Assembly (NCBI RefSeq): GCF_002163875.1
Contig: NZ_CP019333.1
Span: forward strand, 502,864-566,863
Length of the DNA stretch: 64,000 nucleotides
Source of the DNA: Gilvibacter sp. SZ-19
Lineage (GTDB): Bacteria; Bacteroidota; Bacteroidia; Flavobacteriales; Flavobacteriaceae
Direction of reading: 5' to 3'
Made by a program: the position numbers and the translations under genes. Below are positions 58,665-64,000 of this stretch, piece by piece. Position 1 is the stretch's first letter. Each line of letters opens with the position of its first letter. The notes under the pieces were generated by a model. The model did not search any database. It was not told the origin of the DNA and saw nothing but the letters and a program-made list of their open reading frames with translations.

Positions 58665-59855
58665 ATGCCTGCAATTTCTCAGAAGGGGCTTGCTATGCCG
58701 GAATCGCCCATTAGAAAGTTGGTTCCGTTCGCAGAAGCCGCAATAAAGCAAGGTAAAACCATCCATCACCTCAACATTGGGCAACCCGATATCAAAACTC
58801 CTCAGGTAGCACTAGACGCCATAAAGAATAATCAGGTAGAGGTATTGGCCTATTCTAGAAGTGAGGGTTCTGATCAGTACAGAGAAAAAATAGCGGCTTA
58901 TTACGCCAAACACAATATTCATGTAGGCGCAAATGATATCATAGTGACCACAGGTGGAAGCGAGGCCTTACTTTTTGCTATGGGCTGTATTGCAGATGCT
59001 GGAGATCAGATCATCATTCCAGAGCCTTTTTACGCCAATTACAATGGTTTTGCAACAGCCTCTGGGGTTGAGATCGTTCCGGTGATCTCTAAAATAGAAG
59101 ACAATTTTGCCCTTCCCCCGATAGAAGACTTTGAACAACTCATTACCGAAAAGACCAAGGCGATCCTGATCTGTAACCCAGGAAACCCAACAGGTTATCT
59201 ATACTCCAAGGCCGAGATCCAAAAGTTGGCTGCCTTGGTTAAAAAACACGACCTCTTCTTAGTTGCAGACGAAGTTTACAGAGAATTCACTTATGGAGAT
59301 GAGCCACATTACTCCATTTTACAAGAGGCCGGTCTAGAAGAGCACGCCATTATTGTAGATTCTGTTTCCAAACGCTACAGTATGTGCGGGGCTCGTATTG
59401 GATGTTTGGTCTCTAAAAACAAAGGAGTAATGAAAACGGCCATGAAATTCGCCCAGGCCCGCTTGAGCCCTCCAACCTTTGCACAGATAGCAAGCGAAGC
59501 TGCCCTAGATACGCCAAATTCGTATTTTGAAGAGGTAAAAACAGAATACCGTTCCAGACGAGACACCTTAATTGAAGGATTGCAAGAGATCCCTGGAGTA
59601 GTTGTTGGAAAACCCAAGGGCGCTTTTTATTGTATTGCACAACTGCCGGTAAAAGATTCAGATAAATTTGCCCAATGGCTGCTGGAATCTTTTGACCTAA
59701 ACGGCGAGACAGTAATGGTTGCTCCTGCGGCAGGATTTTATTCGTCTGAAGGAGTTGGAAAGAATCAGGTGCGTATCGCCTATGTTTTGAACGAAGATAA
59801 ACTCAAACGTGCTGTGGCCATATTAAAAGCGGCTTTATCCGTTTATAAGGATTAA
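58665..59855 (+). CDS. Pyridoxal-phosphate-dependent aminotransferase (class I/II)
   Basis: 396 aa. 'HHLNIGQPDIKTPQVALDAI' N-terminal arm, 'DIIVTTGGSEALLFAMGCI', 'ILICNPGNPTGYLYSKAEI', 'DLFLVADEVYREFTYGDE', PLP lysine in 'DSVSKRYSMCGARIGCLV' and C-terminal Arg in 'GKNQVRIAYVLNED'. AspC-like fold subgroup I; substrate (aspartate or an aromatic amino acid) not resolved. 3 nt before murB. Confidence 0.92.
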   Translation: MPAISQKGLAMPESPIRKLVPFAEAAIKQGKTIHHLNIGQPDIKTPQVALDAIKNNQVEVLAYSRSEGSDQYREKIAAYYAKHNIHVGANDIIVTTGGSEALLFAMGCIADAGDQIIIPEPFYANYNGFATASGVEIVPVISKIEDNFALPPIEDFEQLITEKTKAILICNPGNPTGYLYSKAEIQKLAALVKKHDLFLVADEVYREFTYGDEPHYSILQEAGLEEHAIIVDSVSKRYSMCGARIGCLVSKNKGVMKTAMKFAQARLSPPTFAQIASEAALDTPNSYFEEVKTEYRSRRDTLIEGLQEIPGVVVGKPKGAFYCIAQLPVKDSDKFAQWLLESFDLNGETVMVAPAAGFYSSEGVGKNQVRIAYVLNEDKLKRAVAILKAALSVYKD

Positions 59856-59858
59856 CTA

Positions 59859-60866
59859 TTGCCTACCTCATTAAAGACATACAACACCTTTGGCATTGAT
59901 GCGCAAGCTGCAGCTTTTATAGAGATAAGCAGTGAAGGTCAACTCAAAGACCTCTTAGCGCAAAATGATCCTAAAGATTATTTTATCCTTGGCGGCGGAA
60001 GCAATATGTTGCTCTGCAACGATCTTGACAAAACAGTGCTCTACATTAACAATAAAGGGATCCGAGAAATAGCTCGTAATGACAGGGAGGTGATCTTGGG
60101 GTTTCAGGCCGGTGAAAATTGGCACCAAACCGTAATGTATTGTGTAGAGAATGACTTGGGCGGAATAGAAAATTTAGCGCTGATCCCCGGTAAGATAGGC
60201 GCTGCTCCTATTCAAAATATTGGAGCCTATGGCGTTGAGCTCAAAGATGTGTTTGTGAGCTGTAGCGCGGTGGAGATCTCCAGCGGAAAAACAAAAGAAT
60301 TCTCGCTAAAGGACTGCGAGTTCGGCTACCGCGATTCTGTGTTTAAAAACGCCTTAAAAGGAAAATATATCATTACTGAGGTCTGTTTAAAACTCAGTCT
60401 TAAAGATCACAAGCTCTCCACTTCGTATGGAGCCATAGCTGCAGAACTGGAACGTTTAGAAGAGCAGCCAAGTCTAAAGAGTATCGCTCAGGCGGTCATC
60501 AATATCAGAAGTAGCAAATTGCCCGACCCTGCGAAAATTGGCAATAGCGGGAGTTTCTTTAAAAACCCCGTGATCTCTCGAACAGCTTTCGACAGTTTTC
60601 ACGCTGCATATCCCGATGCTCCTTTTTACGAAGTAGACGCAACAGCAGTTAAAATTCCGGCCGGATGGCTTATAGAACAAGCTGGGTTTAAAGGAAAGCG
60701 TTTCGGCGATGCCGGCGTACACGACAAGCAAGCCTTGGTCTTGGTCAATCACGGTACGGCTACAGGACAAGAGATCTGGAATTTAGCCCAACGCATTCAA
60801 AAAGAAGTATTGGCTAAGTTCAATATCGCCTTACAGGCGGAGGTCAATTTGATAGGCTGTCTATAG
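59859..60866 (+). CDS. murB: UDP-N-acetylenolpyruvoylglucosamine reductase
   Basis: 335 aa, type I MurB. 'LKTYNTFGIDAQAAAFIEI', FAD site 'DYFILGGGSNMLL', 'GAGENWH'-like 'QAGENWHQTVMYCVEN', 'NLALIPGKIGAAPIQNIGAYGVELKD', 'FGYRDSVFKN', 'SGSFFKNPVIS' (catalytic Ser) and C-terminal 'LQAEVNLIGCL' (Glu). Reduces enolpyruvyl-UDP-GlcNAc to UDP-MurNAc. No ATG is available; TTG 59859 is the likely start, 3 nt after the aminotransferase stop. Confidence 0.95.
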   Translation: MPTSLKTYNTFGIDAQAAAFIEISSEGQLKDLLAQNDPKDYFILGGGSNMLLCNDLDKTVLYINNKGIREIARNDREVILGFQAGENWHQTVMYCVENDLGGIENLALIPGKIGAAPIQNIGAYGVELKDVFVSCSAVEISSGKTKEFSLKDCEFGYRDSVFKNALKGKYIITEVCLKLSLKDHKLSTSYGAIAAELERLEEQPSLKSIAQAVINIRSSKLPDPAKIGNSGSFFKNPVISRTAFDSFHAAYPDAPFYEVDATAVKIPAGWLIEQAGFKGKRFGDAGVHDKQALVLVNHGTATGQEIWNLAQRIQKEVLAKFNIALQAEVNLIGCL

Positions 60867-61404
60867 GTTTTAGAATATGCAAGAGTCCGTTGGAGGCTCG
60901 TATGTCGGTTTGCCACAATAAATACAACTGGCCCGATTGTTCCCTAACCAACAGACTATCGGTTGCACGAGTAAAGATCCACTGTTTTCCATTTTCACTT
61001 TTTACACCCAACTGCGGACGAAAGCCGTTGATCTCTTTCATAAGTTGTGGCGTACCTAAGACTTGTTTGAGTAAATAATCGTTCCAATCCAAAGGCGGGC
61101 AATTCTCGCAAGGCCCCAATGCTCCTTTTGGAATTACCAGGGTGTGCTGTGACTTTGAATATTTCAACTGCTCAATAAATGCTTTATAATTGGTTGATTC
61201 GCCTCTAGCTTGATCTACGCGTTCTGAAAGCCGCAAGTGTAGTCCGTCAACCACAGCAAGCTTTTCAGCTATTGCAGATGAACTCAGCGTATCTTGTAGC
61301 TCCACCACTTCTGTAGGAGCCGGCGCAGGCTTCACCTCTTGTTTACAAGCTGCAAACAGTAAGCACAACAGCGAGAGTATCCCGTAATTTTTTGCAGTCC
61401 ACAT
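60844..61404 (-). CDS. Hypothetical lipoprotein
   Basis: 186 aa. Lipoprotein signal with lipobox 'LLFAAC' and a Pro/Ala/Glu linker, then a helical segment (residues 40-80) and a domain with a Cys-x2-Cys-Pro-Pro (PCENCPPLDWNDYLL). No known family recognised. Overlaps the 3' end of murB by 23 nt convergently. Confidence 0.65.
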   Translation of the reverse strand: MWTAKNYGILSLLCLLFAACKQEVKPAPAPTEVVELQDTLSSSAIAEKLAVVDGLHLRLSERVDQARGESTNYKAFIEQLKYSKSQHTLVIPKGALGPCENCPPLDWNDYLLKQVLGTPQLMKEINGFRPQLGVKSENGKQWIFTRATDSLLVREQSGQLYLLWQTDIRASNGLLHILKPIDSLSN

Positions 61405-61428
61405 CGACTTAAAGATATCAAAAGATTG

Positions 61429-61436
61429 TATTTTTG
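61429..61436 (+). promoter_or_regulatory. -7 box upstream of the Cys-rich small protein and GT2 gene
   Basis: TATTTTTG, exact consensus, 60 nt before the ATG at 61497. Confidence 0.45.
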
Positions 61437-61496
61437 CACTGTAAATGAGGTTGCAATTAAAACTTGCATCTTGTTTAACACCAAAAAGCTGTAAGG

Positions 61497-61697
61497 ATGA
61501 AATTACTTTTACTCACTTTAGGACTTTTGTTAGTTGCCTTTGCGGGGATCGCCATTAAGATCTGGGCCAAGAAAGACGGCGAATTTGCCGGAACCTGTGC
61601 CAGTCAAAACCCCATGCTGAACAAAGAAGGCGAGGCCTGTGGTTTCTGCGGCAAAATGCCGAGCGAATTTGGCAACTGTAACGAAGCTTCCAAGTAA
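61497..61697 (+). CDS. Small membrane or secreted Cys-rich protein
   Basis: 66 aa. A hydrophobic N-terminal helix (LLLLTLGLLLVAFAGIAIKIW) and a short extracytoplasmic tail with 'GTCASQN' and 'GEACGFCGK', giving four clustered Cys (Cys-x15-Cys-x2-Cys plus one near the end) that could bind a metal or form disulfides. The family is conserved in Flavobacteriia without assigned function. 6 nt upstream of the GT2 gene. Confidence 0.78.
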   Translation: MKLLLLTLGLLLVAFAGIAIKIWAKKDGEFAGTCASQNPMLNKEGEACGFCGKMPSEFGNCNEASK

Positions 61698-61703
61698 TTT
61701 ACA

Positions 61704-62798
61704 TTGACGCCACTGGGCTACATAGCACTGGGCGTTCTGGCTGTTAATCTGCTGTATTACATTCTTTTTATCTACTTCGGATTTGGTAAAAGTCCGAAAC
61801 CACAAACTCAAAAAGTATATCCGGTAAGTTTATTGGTTTGTGCCAAGAACGAGGCCGAAAATCTACAGAAGCACATTCCCATTTGGTTAGAACAAGACCA
61901 TCCGGACTTTGAATTGGTGCTCATCGACGATGCTTCTACCGACGAGACCGCAGCGGTGATCGATCGTTTTTCAGACCTTGACCCTAGGATCACACCGGTT
62001 TATGTTAAGGCCAACGAACGCTTTCACAATTCTAAAAAATACGCGCTGACCTTGGGGATCAAAAAAGCCAAACACACCCGACTGATCTTTACAGACGCAG
62101 ACTGCATCCCGGCTTCTAATGCCTGGCTGAGTGAACTCAGCAGATACTTCAGCTCAGAGAAACATTTGGTATTGGGCTACGGAAAACATCAGAAAAGGGC
62201 TGGCCTACTCAATGCATTGATCCGCTATGAAACCTTTATTACCGGCTTGCAATACCTCGCATACGCTCATGCCGGAAAAGCCTATATGGGTGTAGGACGA
62301 AATTTGGGCTATACCAAGATCTTATTCGAAAAACAGAAGGGTTTCGCCTCTCACATTCAGCTGCAATCTGGAGACGACGATCTTTTTGTAAATGAAGCTA
62401 CCACTAGCGAAAACACCACTTATTGCATCGATCCGAAGTGTCACACCTTCTCGGAACCCAAAAAGAGCTTTGGAGATTGGTTCAGACAAAAGCGCAGACA
62501 TATAAGTACGGCAAACCACTATCGCAGCTTTTTTAAGGCGAGTTTAGGCCTCTACTATCTCGGAAATTTGGCCTTTTGGCTTGTACTGGTCCTGCTCGCG
62601 CTTACGCAATGGAAACTCGCACTACTCTACTTTGGTCTGCGCAGCCTGTTACAATGGATATCTTATTGGGGAGCTGCCAAGAAACTAAGGGCCGGTGCCT
62701 TGATAGTTGCCGCACCTGTCTTAGAATTATTTCTCATCTGTACGCAATTGAGTATATTTATAACCAACCTGGTAAGCCCAAAACCCACTTGGAAATAA
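61704..62798 (+). CDS. Glycosyltransferase family 2, membrane-bound
   Basis: 364 aa. N-terminal transmembrane helix ('IALGVLAVNLLYYILFIYFGFG'), GT-A domain with 'VSLLVCAKNEAENLQKHIPIWLEQ', 'ELVLIDDASTDETAAVIDRF', 'RLIFTDADCIPASN' (DxD-type), 'SGDDDLFVNEA' (ED-like) and 'FRQKRRHISTANHY' (QxxRW-like QKRRH), then about three C-terminal helices. Transfers a sugar from a nucleotide or lipid donor; acceptor unknown. TTG at 61704 is the only nearby start. Confidence 0.88.
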   Translation: MTPLGYIALGVLAVNLLYYILFIYFGFGKSPKPQTQKVYPVSLLVCAKNEAENLQKHIPIWLEQDHPDFELVLIDDASTDETAAVIDRFSDLDPRITPVYVKANERFHNSKKYALTLGIKKAKHTRLIFTDADCIPASNAWLSELSRYFSSEKHLVLGYGKHQKRAGLLNALIRYETFITGLQYLAYAHAGKAYMGVGRNLGYTKILFEKQKGFASHIQLQSGDDDLFVNEATTSENTTYCIDPKCHTFSEPKKSFGDWFRQKRRHISTANHYRSFFKASLGLYYLGNLAFWLVLVLLALTQWKLALLYFGLRSLLQWISYWGAAKKLRAGALIVAAPVLELFLICTQLSIFITNLVSPKPTWK

Positions 62799-63361
62799 AC
62801 GACCAAAAGATTACCGAAGCCATAGAAAAAGCACTTAAAGGAGACCAAATTGCCTTTAACACCTTGCTAAACACTTACTGGAACCAGGTTTATGGCTTTC
62901 AACTCAAACGCCTTAAAGATGAATACGAAGCGGAAGAAATTACCATTCAGACCTTTTCTAAGGCCTTTGACAAATTAGCTACTTACGACCCTAAATACGC
63001 GTTTAGTACTTGGCTTATCACAATTTCCAAGAACCTACAGATCGATAAGTCCAGAAAAAAGAATAGCCAGCCAGAGATAGATCGTAGAAACCTGGCCAGC
63101 GAACAGCTTAAAAAAATACCAGATAGTGCGCCAACGGCAGAAGATAAACTCATCACTGAACAAAATCTTGCAGAACTGTTATTAATGATCAAACAGCTCA
63201 AGCCGCATTACCAGGAGGTGATCAATCTGCGCTATTTCCAAGAGAAATCCTATAACGAGATCGCAGCACTAATGGACGAATCTCTGAGCAATGTGAAAGT
63301 TAAACTCCTGCGAGCCAAAAACCTTTTGGCTGCGCTTATCAAAACCAAAAGAGAAGGCTGA
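62789..63361 (+). CDS. RNA polymerase sigma-70 (ECF-like) factor
   Basis: 190 aa from the proposed TTG 62789, overlapping GT2 by 10 nt; upstream codons in the frame belong to the GT2 gene. Region 2: 'GDQIAFNTLLNTYWNQVYGFQLKRLKDEYEAEEITIQTFSKAFDKLATYDPKYAFSTWLITISKNLQID'. Region 4: 'LLMIKQLKPHYQEVINLRYFQEKSYNEIAALMDESLSNVKVKLLRAKNLLAAL'. No anti-sigma gene is adjacent. Its TGA overlaps the next ATG by 1 nt. Confidence 0.88.
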   Translation: MEINDQKITEAIEKALKGDQIAFNTLLNTYWNQVYGFQLKRLKDEYEAEEITIQTFSKAFDKLATYDPKYAFSTWLITISKNLQIDKSRKKNSQPEIDRRNLASEQLKKIPDSAPTAEDKLITEQNLAELLLMIKQLKPHYQEVINLRYFQEKSYNEIAALMDESLSNVKVKLLRAKNLLAALIKTKREG

Positions 63362-64000
63362 TGCAATGGGCAAAAGCCATACGTAAATTTGGCCCAGGCT
63401 TTCTGTTTGCGGGAGCTGCCATTGGCGTTTCCCATTTGGTACAATCTACAAGAGCTGGTGCCGATTTTGGCCTCGGCCTGCTATGGGCACTACTGCTTAT
63501 CAACATAGTCAAATACCCTTTCTTTGAGTTTGGCCCTCGCTATGCCATGGCAACAGGAGAAAGTCTTTTGGAAGGTTACAAAAAACTGGGCCGACCGGCT
63601 TTAGTGGCGTACTTTATAATCACCCTTGCCACGATGTTCACCATACAGACCGCTGTCACCATTGTGACTTCCGGTATTGCCAGCAGTTTGTTCGGAGGTC
63701 AAGACACTGCCCTCTGGAGCGCCATTATTACAGGTGTCTGTTTTCTGTTCTTGATCTTGGGCCGTTACAGATTTTTGGATACCCTAATGAAGATCATCAT
63801 AGTTTGTCTTACCATAAGTACTCTAATTGCTGTTGCACTTGCATTTAAGAATACTGCGGATGTCAGTTGGGCGCAACAAATTCCAGACACTGCTGTGGGC
63901 ATAGGTTTCTTGATCGCCTTTATGGGCTGGATGCCTGCTCCACTCGACATATCGATCTGGCATTCCATGTGGACCTTAGAGAAGAAAAAGATCACGGCTG
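63361..64000 (+). CDS. NRAMP family divalent metal transporter (N-terminal part)
   Basis: 213 codons, running off the right edge. Starts 'MQWAKAIRKFGPGFLFAGAAIGVSHLVQSTRAGADFGLGLLWALL', with TM1 bearing the 'GAAIGVSHLVQSTRAG' segment equivalent to the metal-binding DPGN of NRAMPs but with that motif changed, and TM5/6 region 'GWMPAPLDISIWHSMWT'. The altered motifs place it in a divergent NRAMP branch whose substrate may not be Mn/Fe. TGATG overlap with the sigma factor gene. Confidence 0.8.
   Translation, partial: MQWAKAIRKFGPGFLFAGAAIGVSHLVQSTRAGADFGLGLLWALLLINIVKYPFFEFGPRYAMATGESLLEGYKKLGRPALVAYFIITLATMFTIQTAVTIVTSGIASSLFGGQDTALWSAIITGVCFLFLILGRYRFLDTLMKIIIVCLTISTLIAVALAFKNTADVSWAQQIPDTAVGIGFLIAFMGWMPAPLDISIWHSMWTLEKKKITA

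Overview
The window is chromosomal DNA of a member of the phylum Bacteroidota, most likely a marine member of the family Flavobacteriaceae. The evidence: promoters repeatedly carry the Bacteroidetes -7 box TAnnTTTG (a few with a TTG 17-23 nt upstream); two secreted proteins end in type IX secretion (T9SS) sorting domains; the tmRNA tag reads GENNYALAA; and housekeeping gene orders (rsfS-ftsH-LUD-cdsA-psd-ACBP, trpEGDCFBA) and small lineage proteins (Lacal_2735, DUF2256, TIGR03643) fit that family. No genus can be named from sequence alone. Most of the window is dense single-copy core genome with overlapping starts and stops.

Layout. 1-3.8 kb: start of typA, a FG-GAP/T9SS protein, kdsA, a DUF1801 protein and a transglutaminase-like protein. 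4.1-7.4 kb: membrane protein, winged-helix regulator, CreD, DUF1361 and DUF2809, with the same palindromic operator in front of the first gene and in front of creD. 7.4-13.8 kb (minus strand): a nine-gene photolyase/cryptochrome block (SDR, Lacal_2735, SRPBCC, TIGR03643, an antenna-less photolyase, a full-length photolyase/cryptochrome, a flavin reductase-like protein, DUF2256, and an FeS-type photolyase that has lost its FeS ligands). 14-18 kb: two secreted metallopeptidases and a saccharopine-dehydrogenase-like enzyme. 18.1-20.8 kb: ssrA (tmRNA) followed by a small island containing two degenerate copies of the ssrA 3' end, structured repeats and an AT-rich gene with a HEPN RxxxxH motif. 20.8-25.3 kb: galM, two rhodaneses, two thioredoxin-fold proteins, MarR-YceI.

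25.3-31.8 kb: a complete trpEGDCFBA operon behind a classical attenuator with a leader peptide containing Trp-Trp-Trp. 31.8-38.5 kb (minus): a compact biosynthetic operon (YceI, FAD oxidoreductase interrupted by an in-frame amber codon, methyltransferase, type III polyketide synthase, FabL-like reductase, ketosynthase, ACP, phosphopantetheinyl transferase, membrane protein) that looks like a dedicated acyl-starter system feeding a type III PKS. 38.5-42.5 kb: uracil-DNA-glycosylase-like, TPR, YaaA, RluD-type and PASTA proteins. 42.6-49 kb: ddl-coaD, a T9SS protein, M14 peptidase, NUDIX/pyrE, SRPBCC, birA. 49.1-57.2 kb: rsfS-ftsH-LUD-cdsA-psd-ACBP, valS, DUF1573. 57.2-64 kb: PDZ aspartyl protease, aminotransferase-murB, a lipoprotein, a Cys-rich small protein, GT2, an ECF-like sigma factor and the start of an NRAMP transporter.

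The least ordinary items are the T3PKS operon with its premature stop, the FeS-less photolyase within the light-gene block and its doubled TTAAACAAAAT promoter element, the trp attenuator, the ssrA-adjacent HEPN island, the twin operators of the CreD locus, and a striking excess of the heptamer CTGCGGA across the window.
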